Origin: Actinomycetota bacterium
GTDB taxonomy: Bacteria > Actinomycetota > Thermoleophilia > UBA2241
Direction of reading: 5' to 3'
DNA: 20,450 bases
NCBI GenBank assembly: GCA_003157715.1
Contig: PMKK01000297.1
Span: forward strand, 1 to 20,450
Part shown: positions 6,666 through 13,836 of the stretch, one piece after another
How positions within the stretch are numbered: the first letter of the stretch is position 1
Layout: every line of letters starts with the position of its first letter
Notes under the pieces: model-generated
Told to the model about the DNA's origin: nothing
The model's database searches: none
The model's input: the letters and a program-made list of their open reading frames with translations, nothing else
Program-made: the position numbers and the translations under genes

Positions 6666-7027
6666 TCGCGCCCAATCGCGGCGACATTTACCAGGTCAAC
6701 TGGAACCCATCGCGTGGCAGTGAACAAGCGGGACTCCGGCCGGCCCTGGTCGTTCAGCACGACGTCATGAACGTGCACTCCACCGTGACGATTGTCGCGG
6801 CGATCACATCCGCGCCGCCAAAGAAGCGGTACCCGCAGGAAGTACCGCTCCCCGACGGGACACTGCCCAAACGCTCCTGGGTCCTCTGCGGACAGTTGAT
6901 GACCGTCGGCAAGGACCGCTTGGGGCGACTGATGGGCCACGCCCCAGCCGACGTGATGAAGCAAGTGAACGAAGCGCTGCACTACGCCTTGGGCATGCCC
7001 CTCGACCCTCGGGCCGGCGCCGAGTGA
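6659..7027 (+). CDS. MazF/PemK-family endoribonuclease toxin
   Basis: This 122-residue protein starts NRGDIYQVNWNPSRGSEQAGLRPALVVQ, the classic MazF opening in which the loop before RP (27-28) contacts RNA. TIVAAITS (44-51) carries the conserved Ser/Thr, and WVLCGQLMTVGKDRLGRLMG (74-93) is the C-terminal block. MazF toxins cut mRNA or other RNA at short sequence motifs and arrest growth when the labile antitoxin is lost. The length matches the family (about 110-120). The ATG overlaps the antitoxin end (TGGTAG), giving translational coupling. The stop overlaps the GTG of the next gene by 4 bases. All expected motifs are present, so the gene looks intact. Confidence 0.92.
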   Translation: MVVAPNRGDIYQVNWNPSRGSEQAGLRPALVVQHDVMNVHSTVTIVAAITSAPPKKRYPQEVPLPDGTLPKRSWVLCGQLMTVGKDRLGRLMGHAPADVMKQVNEALHYALGMPLDPRAGAE

Positions 7028-7634
7028 CTGATCGCGACGTCGACCGCTTCGGGCGCTGGGCGCCCAGCTACGACAGGTCGCTTCTGCAGCGCGCTCTGTT
7101 CGGTCCGGTGCAGAACGCCACGCTCGCCGCCGTGACCGGCCACTCCGCGCGGCCGCGGGCGATCCTCGACGTGGACTGTGGCACGGGGCGGTTGCTGCGT
7201 CGCCTGGCGGTGCTCTTCCCCACCGCCGAGCTTGTCGGCGCCGACGCCGCCAGCGGCATGATCGAGCAGGCCCAGGCCGCGGTTCCGGCCGACCTCTCAG
7301 TGCGCTTCGTCGAGGCCTTGCCGAGGAACTGCCGTTCCCCGACGCGAGCTTCGACCTGATCACCTCGACGGTCTCCTTTCACCACTGGGCAGACCAGCGC
7401 CGCGGCCTGCGCGAGGTGCGCCGCGTGCTGGCCCCCGGTGGGCTGTTCGTCCTCACCGATGCCCTCGCAGACGGCTGGCTGTGGCGGATCCTCGTCGTCA
7501 GCGGTGGCGGGCGCTTGTTGCGACCGGGAGAGCTCGACGCCATGCTCGTCACCGAACATCTGCGGTTCGTGGCGCGCTCGTCCGTGCCGCGGGTGCGGGC
7601 CATCAAGGTCACACTCGCGCGGGCCACTGGCTGA
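7024..7634 (+). pseudogene. Class I SAM-dependent methyltransferase, interrupted by a frameshift
   Basis: The first part (from GTG 7024, overlapping the toxin stop) reads FGRWAPSYDRSLLQ and ILDVDCGTGRLLRRL, which is SAM-binding motif I. GADAASGMIEQAQ (motif II) and RFVEAL follow, then it runs into a stop at 7357-7359. From about 7321 the homologous sequence continues in another frame. It reads AEELPFPDASFDLITSTVSFHHW, then REVRRVLAPGGLFVLTD and a C-terminus ending at 7632-7634. Both halves together make a normal methyltransferase of about 203 residues in the UbiE/Methyltransf_11 class. Loss of one G in GAGGCCTTGCCGAGG (about 7313-7327) would explain the break. The frame after the break is otherwise undamaged, so the lesion is either recent or a sequencing error. 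The substrate is unknown. Confidence 0.8.
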
Positions 7635-8686
7635 TGGCGGCCGGGTCGTTGTCCGCCCCGATCGCCGCCTGCGCCCCGATCGCCGCCTGCGCCCCGATCG
7701 CCGCCTGCGCCCTCATGGTCGCTTGCGCTCTCACGGTCGCCGGCTGCTCCGGTCAGGCGGCTTCGCCTGCCGCGACGGCGTCATCGGCGCCGACCTCGGC
7801 GTCGTCGTCGACTCTGTCATCGGCCGCGGCTTCGGCGCCGGTCACCGCTTCGCCGCCGGGCGGCCAGACCGAGAGCTCCCCCACGAGCGCTCTGCCCGCT
7901 CTCAGCCACATCTTCATCATCCTCATGGAAAACGAGTCGGGCAGGCAGATCATCGGCAACCACGATGCCCCCTTCATCAACGGCCTGGCCGACCACTACT
8001 CGCTGGCCACCGACTACTCGGCCCTCTTTCACCCCAGCCTGCCCAACTACATCGCTTTGACGAGCGGCTCGAACCAGGGCATCACCGACGACCGCTCCCC
8101 GCCGAGCGCCGGCTACGCCGTGAACGCTACCAACCTGGCCGACCGCATCGAGGCCTCGGGCCGCACCTGGAAGCTCTACGGCGAGAGCATGCCCGCGCCG
8201 GGCTACGCCGCCAACACTCGTCTCTACGCCACGAGGCACGTCCCCTTTCTCTACTACAAGGACATCCTCGACAACGCCGGCCGGCGCACCAGTCACGTGG
8301 TGCCCTATTCACGGCTCGCCGCCGATCTCAGCTCGGCGAGCACGACACCCGACTACGCCTTCATCACGCCCAACATGGTCGACGACATGCACGACGCCCC
8401 GGTCGCGGTGGGCGACGCCTGGCTCTCCCGCAACGTGCCGCGCATCCTGCGCTCGGCGGCCTTCACCTCGAGCCGCTCGCTGCTCGTGATCACCTGGGAC
8501 GAAGGCTCGGCGAACGACAACCACGTGGCGACCATCTTCGCCGGCAGCGCCGCGCGGCTGGGCTACCGCTCCACCCGGCCCTACGACCACTACTCCCTGC
8601 TGCACACCATCGAGGCCGACTGGCGCCTGCGGCCGCTCACCGCAAACGACGCGCGGGCCGTGACCATGGGTGAGTTCCTGCACTGA
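7634..8686 (+). CDS. Phosphoesterase-family (acid phosphatase-like) lipoprotein
   Basis: This 350-residue protein belongs to the PF04185-type phosphoesterases of the alkaline-phosphatase superfamily. HIFIILMENESGRQIIGN (92-109) holds the family's M-E-N block, and HPSLPNYIALTSG (133-145) holds the second. YAFITPNMVDDMHD (241-254) and LLVITWDEGSANDNHVATIFAG (283-304) hold the metal-site Asp/Glu/His residues. It should act outside the membrane on phosphate esters. The N-terminus is a lipoprotein signal ending TVAGC (34-38), followed by a Ser/Ala/Thr-rich linker to about residue 88. The hydrophobic signal is built from tandem repeats and contains several lipobox-like sites. No Lys or Arg precedes it when the ATG at 7634 is used. 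That ATG overlaps the methyltransferase stop (TGATG), which supports coupling, but no separate ribosome-binding site is seen. Confidence 0.85.
   Translation: MAAGSLSAPIAACAPIAACAPIAACALMVACALTVAGCSGQAASPAATASSAPTSASSSTLSSAAASAPVTASPPGGQTESSPTSALPALSHIFIILMENESGRQIIGNHDAPFINGLADHYSLATDYSALFHPSLPNYIALTSGSNQGITDDRSPPSAGYAVNATNLADRIEASGRTWKLYGESMPAPGYAANTRLYATRHVPFLYYKDILDNAGRRTSHVVPYSRLAADLSSASTTPDYAFITPNMVDDMHDAPVAVGDAWLSRNVPRILRSAAFTSSRSLLVITWDEGSANDNHVATIFAGSAARLGYRSTRPYDHYSLLHTIEADWRLRPLTANDARAVTMGEFLH
7655..7708 (+). repeat. 18-bp tandem repeat (3 perfect units) in the lipoprotein signal peptide
   Basis: Three identical copies of GCCCCGATCGCCGCCTGC (7655, 7673, 7691) each encode Ala-Pro-Ile-Ala-Ala-Cys. 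Two degenerate units follow, ALMVAC and ALTVAGC, to about 7747. The repeats are in codon phase and form most of the hydrophobic core of the signal peptide. Confidence 0.95.
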
Positions 8687-8737
8687 CGGCAGCCGGCGTC
8701 GCGCCGCATTCTCAGGCGGGCTGGAGAGCACGTTGAC

Positions 8738-8781
8738 GAGCGCGCTGGCGAGCGCGCTGACGGCCTGGCTGTTAGAGCCAG
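8738..8781. terminator. Possible terminator hairpin between convergent genes
   Basis: Between the converging phosphoesterase and response-regulator genes lies a 12-bp direct repeat (8738-8749, 8750-8761; core GAGCGCGCTG). After it comes a hairpin, CTGGCT-GTTAG-AGCCAG (8765-8781), whose loop holds the response-regulator stop codon. A longer imperfect pairing with CGCGCTCGCGAGCCAG just downstream is possible. No T-run is present, so termination is only suggested. Confidence 0.3.
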
Positions 8782-9377
8782 CCGCGCTCGCGAGCCAGGC
8801 GCGCCGCTTCAACCCGGTTGCGCGTGCCGGTCTTGGCGATGGCCGTCGAAAGGTAGTTGCGCACCGTCCCCTCAGAGAGAAACAGCTGAGCGGCGACATC
8901 GGCGATGGTGGCGCCCTCGGCGGCGGCGGCCAGCACGTCGCGCTCGCGGTCGGTCAGGGGATTGGGACCGGCGGCCAGCGCCGAGGCCGCCAGCGCCGGA
9001 TCGATGACGCTGGCGCCGGCGAGCGCCCGCCGGATGGCCGTGGCCAGTTGCTCGGCCGGCGCGTCCTTCACGAGAAAGCCGCTCACTCCGGCGCGCATGG
9101 CGCGCGCGAGATAGCCCGGCCGGCCGAACGTGGTCAAGATCAGGACCTTGCAGCCGGGCAGCGCCTCATGCAGCGCAGCCGCCGCCTCGAGCCCGTCGAT
9201 GCCCGGCATCTCGATGTCGAGGAGAGCGGCGTCGGGGCGGGCCGCGAGGGCCGCCTCGACGACCTCGTCGCCGCGACCGACCTGGGCCACGACCTCGATG
9301 TCGTCCTCCAGACCCAGCAGAGCGGCGAGCGCGCCGCGCACCATCTCCTGATCTTCGGCGAGCAGGACCCGGATCAT
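8772..9377 (-). CDS. NarL/FixJ-family response regulator (DesR-like)
   Basis: The 201-residue protein has a receiver domain with the acidic pair ED (8-9), phospho-acceptor Asp54 (LLDIEMPG), the TT of LILTTFG and the Lys of FLVKDAP. After a short linker comes a LuxR-type helix-turn-helix: LTDRERDVLAAAAEG, then DVAAQLFLSEGTVRNYLS (about 140-185). It is the partner of the histidine kinase just upstream on the same strand. The two genes overlap by 4 bases (ATGA), so they are translated together. As in DesK/DesR and LiaR-like systems next to ABC-2 transporters, it most likely activates the transporter operon that contains it. The output genes cannot be read from the sequence. All functional residues are present. 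Confidence 0.93.
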   Translation of the reverse strand: MIRVLLAEDQEMVRGALAALLGLEDDIEVVAQVGRGDEVVEAALAARPDAALLDIEMPGIDGLEAAAALHEALPGCKVLILTTFGRPGYLARAMRAGVSGFLVKDAPAEQLATAIRRALAGASVIDPALAASALAAGPNPLTDRERDVLAAAAEGATIADVAAQLFLSEGTVRNYLSTAIAKTGTRNRVEAARLARERGWL

Positions 9378-10786
9378 CGCGGCGGCGCCGTGGCTGAGTC
9401 GGTAGCGGCAGCCGGCGCCGCCGCGGCGAGCGGCACGAGCGCCACGACGCGAAATCCGCCGCCCGTCCGCGGCCCGGCCTCGAGACGGCCGCCGGCCTGC
9501 GACAGCCGTTCGCCAAGACCGGAGAGTCCGCTGCCGGTCCGCGCTTCGCCCGGACCGAGACCCGGCACTGCGCTCCCGGCGCTCTCGGGCCTCTCGGCGC
9601 TCTCGAACCTCTCGGCGCTCTCGGGTCGCTTGAGGCTGTCGGGTTGCTTGAGGCTGTCGGGTCGCTTGAGGCTGTCGGGTCGCTTGAGGGTGTCGTACCT
9701 CTCGGGGCTCCCAGGGTTCTGGGGTCTCCCGCGCGGCTGCCCCACGCCGTCGTCGTCAACCTCGAGACGTACCGCCGCGCCGGCCTGGGCGACGTCGATC
9801 CGGACGTGGCGGGCGCGGCTGTGGCGCACGATGTTGGTGGTCGCCTCGCGCACTACCCAGGCGAGGAGCTGGTCGACGTCGGACGGCAGCGGCGCGCCGT
9901 TCGTGAACCCGGCCGTCATCTCGATGCCGGCCGCCTCGAGCACCTCACGCGCGCCATCGAGCTCGGCGGAAAGCGAGCGCGCGCGGTAGCCGGTCACCGC
10001 CTCGCGCACCTCTTCGAGCGAGCGCCGCGCGACCTGCTCGAGATCGTTCATCTCGTCGCGCGCCTGGCCGTGCTCGCCACGTTCGAGGCGGCGGCGGGCG
10101 AGCTCGGCCTTCAGCACGATGACCGAGAGGCTGTGGCCCAGCAGATCGTGCAGGTCGCGGGCGAACCGCAGACGCTCCTCGGTCACCGCGTCGGCGGCCG
10201 CCAGCCGGGCGACCTCGCCCTGCGAGGCGCGCAGCTCGCCGATCAGCACGTTGCTGCGGCGTATGAGCAGCGAGATGTAGCCGGCCATCACCGTCGACAG
10301 CGCCCAGGAGCCGGCATCCGCGAGCGTCGCGGCGTCGTTGTGCGCGCCCAGACCGGCCGTCGCCGCGGCGACGGCGACGGCCGCGATCGACACGATCGCG
10401 TAGCGCAGCGGCACTACGGTGACGACCGCGACCACGACGAAGATGAAAAGCACGAGCCACTGACCGCCGTAGGCGCGCGTGGTCGCGAAGGCGAGCACCG
10501 CCATACCGACGACGAGCCAGGGCCGCACCCGGCGAGCCAGGGGCGGCACGGGGCGCGGGGCGCCGAGAGAGCGGTCGTGCGGCGCGATCTCGACAAACGC
10601 CACGAAGCAGGCGACGAACGCGCCCAGGGCCAGGCCGGCGAGCCACGCCGGGCGAGCCTGGCCGCCTACCTCGCTGGCCGCGCCCGCCAGAGCGAGCAGA
10701 AAGAGGTAGACCGGCAGATGGCTGCGACGCTGGAAGGGCGCCGGACTGTCCGGCGCCCTTCGGCTACTCGAGGTGACCTGGGTCAT
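9374..10786 (-). CDS. Membrane sensor histidine kinase (HisKA_3, DesK/LiaS-like) with repeat-expanded ATP lid
   Basis: This 470-residue kinase has an N-terminal membrane part (about residues 25-178) with roughly five or six hydrophobic helices and almost no extracytoplasmic domain. Such sensors usually read membrane state or signals through the partner transporter. The dimerisation helix holds ERLRFARDLHDLLGHSLSV (204-222), with phospho-acceptor His213. The ATPase domain has the N-box REATTNIVRH (313-322, Asn318), the G1 box DDDGVGQ (344-350) and the G2 box GSGLSGLGERL (418-428). Between G1 and G2 is an insertion of about 65 residues. Most of it is a hexapeptide repeat (DSLKRP, ESAERP) encoded by an 18-bp array, where relatives have a short lid. 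It overlaps the regulator gene by 4 bases. The permease gene ends 79 bases upstream. All catalytic boxes are present, so activity is likely. Confidence 0.92.
   Translation of the reverse strand: MTQVTSSSRRAPDSPAPFQRRSHLPVYLFLLALAGAASEVGGQARPAWLAGLALGAFVACFVAFVEIAPHDRSLGAPRPVPPLARRVRPWLVVGMAVLAFATTRAYGGQWLVLFIFVVVAVVTVVPLRYAIVSIAAVAVAAATAGLGAHNDAATLADAGSWALSTVMAGYISLLIRRSNVLIGELRASQGEVARLAAADAVTEERLRFARDLHDLLGHSLSVIVLKAELARRRLERGEHGQARDEMNDLEQVARRSLEEVREAVTGYRARSLSAELDGAREVLEAAGIEMTAGFTNGAPLPSDVDQLLAWVVREATTNIVRHSRARHVRIDVAQAGAAVRLEVDDDGVGQPRGRPQNPGSPERYDTLKRPDSLKRPDSLKQPDSLKRPESAERFESAERPESAGSAVPGLGPGEARTGSGLSGLGERLSQAGGRLEAGPRTGGGFRVVALVPLAAAAPAAATDSATAPPR
9569..9712 (-). repeat. 18-bp tandem repeat array (8 units) inside the histidine kinase gene
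   Basis: Units start every 18 bases from 9569 to 9695. Four central ones (9623-9694) are nearly identical: two read GACAGCCTCAAGCGACCC on the coding strand and the other two differ from it at one base each. Two more (9587-9622) form a second subtype (ESAERP, ESAERF), and the end units are degraded. They are in codon phase and encode GSPERY, DTLKRP, DSLKRP, DSLKQP, DSLKRP, ESAERF, ESAERP and ESAGSA (residues 359-406). Confidence 0.95.
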
Positions 10787-10865
10787 GGGGCGGAGCTGTC
10801 GCTCATGGGGCTGCTATCTCGCTCGTCAGGATCCCGGCGCTCATCATCAGACTCCCAGCCTATCG

Positions 10866-11596
10866 CTACGCGCGCTCCGTGTCGCGGCGATAGGCGAGGG
10901 CTGCAAGGAACCGCAGTACGACGCTCCAGGCGATGACCACGAGCCAGCCCTTGAGCGGCCAGGACTGGCCGCCGACCGCGACGTGGCTGGCCTGAACCAG
11001 CCAGTACGACGGCAGGCACTGGCCGATCTCGTTGAGCACGCCGTGCCCGAGCGGAAACCAGGTGCCGCTCACGAAGGCCAGGACCGCGGTGAGACCACCC
11101 ACGGCGGGCCCGATCGAATCGACCGTCAGCAGGTGTCCCAGCAAGACCCCCAGCGCCGCCAGCGGGGCCAGCGCGCACAGGATCATGAAGGTCATGCGGA
11201 TCCAGTCGGCGGCCGGCAGACGCACGCCGAGCGCGATGCCGGCCACGTACAGCAGGCCGATCGTCAGCAGGGCCATCATGTAGCCGGTCAGGACCTTGGT
11301 GCGAAAGTACGTCCGTGTCGGCAGTGGTGTCGTGCGCAGCTGGCGGTTCCAGCCGATGGCACGCTCGCCGGCGATCCGCGTGCCGCTCGACAGGACGGCC
11401 GCCATCGTGCCGAACGCCGCGAGCCCGACCATGTAGTAGAGGGGCGCCGATATGCCGGTGCCGGCGAAGTCGCTCACCGTCCGGTTGGGCAGCGCGATCA
11501 GAAAGTAGATGGCCAGCGGAAAGCCCAGCGACATGACGAAGAACCGCTTGCTGCGCACGGTCCGCAGCAGCTCGAAACGCGTGTAGGCCAGGGTCG

Positions 11597-11600
<4 letters not shown>
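10866..11600 (-). CDS. ABC-2 type transporter permease
   Basis: This 244-residue membrane protein begins with a short cytoplasmic helix typical of ABC-2 permeases (TLAYTRFELLRTVRSKRFF, 3-21). Six hydrophobic segments follow (for example GFPLAIYFLIALP, APLYYMVGLAAFGTMAAVL, MALLTIGLLYVAGIALGV, FMILCALAPLAALGVLLG, LTAVLAFVSGTWFPLG and WLVVIAWSVVLRFLAAL). ERAIGWNRQLRTTPLP (78-93) is the coupling segment conserved in DrrB/NatB-like permeases. It should form a homodimer with two copies of the ATPase encoded just upstream, and export a drug, lipid or other amphipathic compound. Its start overlaps the ATPase stop by 4 bases. The substrate cannot be told from the sequence. The RBS of the gene lies inside the ATPase 3' end. 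Confidence 0.92.
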
Positions 11601-12646
<1,046 letters not shown>

Positions 12647-12774
12647 GACCGCCTCCGTTTGCTCGGATGATCCGCTGGAGGCATCCGGACGGACCGCCTC
12701 TCACTTACCGACTGCAGTCTAGGAGAGCGACCCGGCGGCGCGTAGTGCCGTCGGTCATCGTCTGACGCTGACTT

Positions 12775-12818
12775 TTGTCACAAGCGTGGCGAAGGGCGGG
12801 GAGTATGATGCGCATCAT
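12775..12818 (+). promoter_or_regulatory. Divergent control region with 14-bp palindrome before the MNT-HEPN pair
   Basis: ATGATGCGCATCAT (12805-12818) is a perfect palindrome. It overlaps TATGAT (12804-12809), a close match to a -10 box. TTGTCA (12775-12780) resembles a -35 box, but the 23-base gap is too long for a normal promoter. TTGTCACAA (12775-12783) is itself an odd palindrome. The spot lies about 160 bases from the divergent ABC operon. A site for autoregulation by the toxin-antitoxin pair is plausible but unproven. Confidence 0.4.
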
Positions 12819-12915
12819 GGAGACCGTGTCAGAGCTTCTCGGGACGATTGTCGCAGGCGCCGTTTCGACGCTGCCTGGCGACCATTCAGCCTGGACACGG
12901 GGAGACCGGCGGTGA
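12805..12915 (+). CDS. Possible 36-residue leader peptide before mntA
   Basis: A short frame begins ATGATG at 12805 with GGGGAG three to eight bases upstream. It ends in a TGA that overlaps the GTG of the MntA-like gene by 4 bases, the same junction type used elsewhere in this window. The peptide begins MMRIMETVSELLGTIVAGAV and ends with TRGDRR. No family was recognised. The start lies inside a palindrome and a -10-like box, so if that box is real this frame would not be translated from its first ATG. The GTGA overlap is the main argument in favour. It could be a leader that couples translation, a remnant, or chance. Confidence 0.3.
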   Translation: MMRIMETVSELLGTIVAGAVSTLPGDHSAWTRGDRR

Positions 12916-13211
12916 GTCTGAGCATCACCATCGATCACGAGCGCATCGTCGAGTTCTGCCGTCGCAACCGCGTTCGCCGCCTGTCGTTTTTCGGCTCCGT
13001 CCTGCGCAACGACTTCGGTCCCACCAGCGACGTCGACGTGCTGGTCGAGTTCGATCGCGAGGCCACGGTGGGCTACTTTTCGATGTCGCGCATGGAGCAG
13101 GAGCTCACCGAGATGTTCGGCCGCCGGGTCGACCTGCGCACGCCCAAGGAGCTCAGCCGTCACTTCCGCGATCAGGTCCTCGCGGATGCGCAGGACGAGT
13201 ATGTCGCGTAA
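12912..13211 (+). CDS. mntA: MntA-like minimal nucleotidyltransferase antitoxin (MNT domain)
   Basis: This 99-residue protein has the minimal nucleotidyltransferase core. LSFFGSVLRNDFGPTSDVDVLVEF (25-47) holds the GS motif and the catalytic Asp pair (Asp40, Asp42). RRVDLRTPKEL (71-81) supplies the third carboxylate (Asp74). In studied pairs MntA transfers AMP groups from ATP to a Tyr of the HepT toxin, which silences it. The GTG at 12912 is preferred over the longer upstream frame because GGGGAGA lies just before it, the length then fits the family, and the upstream extension looks like non-protein sequence. Its end overlaps the HepT start by 11 bases. The two are clearly one operon, antitoxin first. 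Confidence 0.88.
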   Translation: MSLSITIDHERIVEFCRRNRVRRLSFFGSVLRNDFGPTSDVDVLVEFDREATVGYFSMSRMEQELTEMFGRRVDLRTPKELSRHFRDQVLADAQDEYVA

Positions 13212-13551
13212 TGACGACACCCTGCGGCCGCGCGACATGCTGGACACAGCCCAGGCCGCCATCAGAGTGCTGGGCGACCACACGGCCGATGAGCTTGAGA
13301 GCACGGAGGTGCTGTCGCTTGCCGTGCCGCACGCGGTCGAGATCGTCGGCGAGGCCGCGAGCCGCGTGTCGCGGCCGTACCGTGAAGCGCATCCCGAGAT
13401 CGTCTGGAGGGCCGTGACGGGCATGCGGCATCGCATCGTCCACGACTACTTCGCCGTCGACTACCAGCGCCGTTGGGACACGGTACACAACGACCTGCCG
13501 CTGCTGATCGCCCAGCTGGAGCGCATTCTGGGGGACGCGGACCAGAGCTGA
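13201..13551 (+). CDS. hepT: HepT-like HEPN ribonuclease toxin
   Basis: This 116-residue, mostly helical protein carries the HEPN catalytic motif Arg76-x4-His81 followed by Asp-Tyr83 (MRHRIVHDYFAVD). That is the RX4HXY form, in which the Tyr is AMPylated by MntA. Flanking blocks also match HepT-type toxins: RDMLDTAQAAIRVL (11-24), AVPHAVEIVGEAASRVS (41-57) and the C-terminal LPLLIAQLERIL (99-110). The free protein is expected to be an RNase that blocks growth, perhaps as phage defence. The ATG at 13201 lies within the antitoxin's last codons and has AGGACGAG upstream. A longer in-frame start at 13186 is less likely. All key residues are present, so the toxin looks active. Confidence 0.9.
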   Translation: MSRNDDTLRPRDMLDTAQAAIRVLGDHTADELESTEVLSLAVPHAVEIVGEAASRVSRPYREAHPEIVWRAVTGMRHRIVHDYFAVDYQRRWDTVHNDLPLLIAQLERILGDADQS

Positions 13552-13666
13552 TGCGGGGCGACGCTTGCGCGAGCCGGACGTGTTGGCGCGGTCGCTCGAT
13601 CAGAACGTCAGGGGCTCGGCGTGTCCAGGCTCGTTGTCTCGGTCTTGCGCTTCCCGGCGGGCGTCG

Positions 13667-13750
13667 CCTGCGTCCGTACCCGCGTCCACGCCTGTGTCCG
13701 CGTCTGTGTCCGCGCCTGCGTCAGTGCTTGCGTCGGCGCCTGCCGGTCGG
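13667..13750. repeat. 12-bp tandem repeat array (7 degenerate units) between convergent genes
   Basis: Units every 12 bases resemble CCTGCGTCCGCG: CCTGCGTCCGTA, CCCGCGTCCACG, CCTGTGTCCGCG, TCTGTGTCCGCG, CCTGCGTCAGTG, CTTGCGTCGGCG, and a worn seventh. The array fills the space between the HepT and efflux-pump genes, where no gene is evident (13552-13811). Confidence 0.85.
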
Positions 13751-13755
13751 CAGGC
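13738..13755. terminator. Possible bidirectional terminator hairpin
   Basis: GCCTGCCG-GT-CGGCAGGC is a perfect 8-bp inverted repeat at the end of the 12-bp array, between two converging genes. No T-run follows on either strand, so it may work with Rho or only as an RNA end-stabiliser. Confidence 0.3.
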
Positions 13756-13762
13756 TCCGCCG

Positions 13763-13836
13763 GCTCAGTCTTGGGCCGCGATCGCCTGCGCGACGGGCAT
13801 AGCGGAGACGCTCAGTCCTCGGCTGCGATCGCCTGC
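13763..13836 (-). repeat. 47-bp-period duplication of the end of the efflux-pump gene
   Basis: Two 27-base segments (13763-13789 and 13810-13836) match at about 24 positions. On the minus strand each encodes AIAA(E/Q)D followed by TGA. The copy at 13810 ends the present gene; the other lies beyond it in a different frame. A tandem duplication over the stop codon is the simplest explanation. Confidence 0.75.

Noticed and set aside
8772..10786. Naming the sensor pair desK/desR
   Set aside because: The architecture is similar, but no desaturase gene is nearby and the neighbours are an ABC-2 exporter; the family-level call is all the sequence supports.
12775..12809. Standard sigma-70 promoter made of TTGTCA and TATGAT
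   Set aside because: The 23-base spacer is well outside the usual 16-18, so the pair cannot be called a promoter with confidence.
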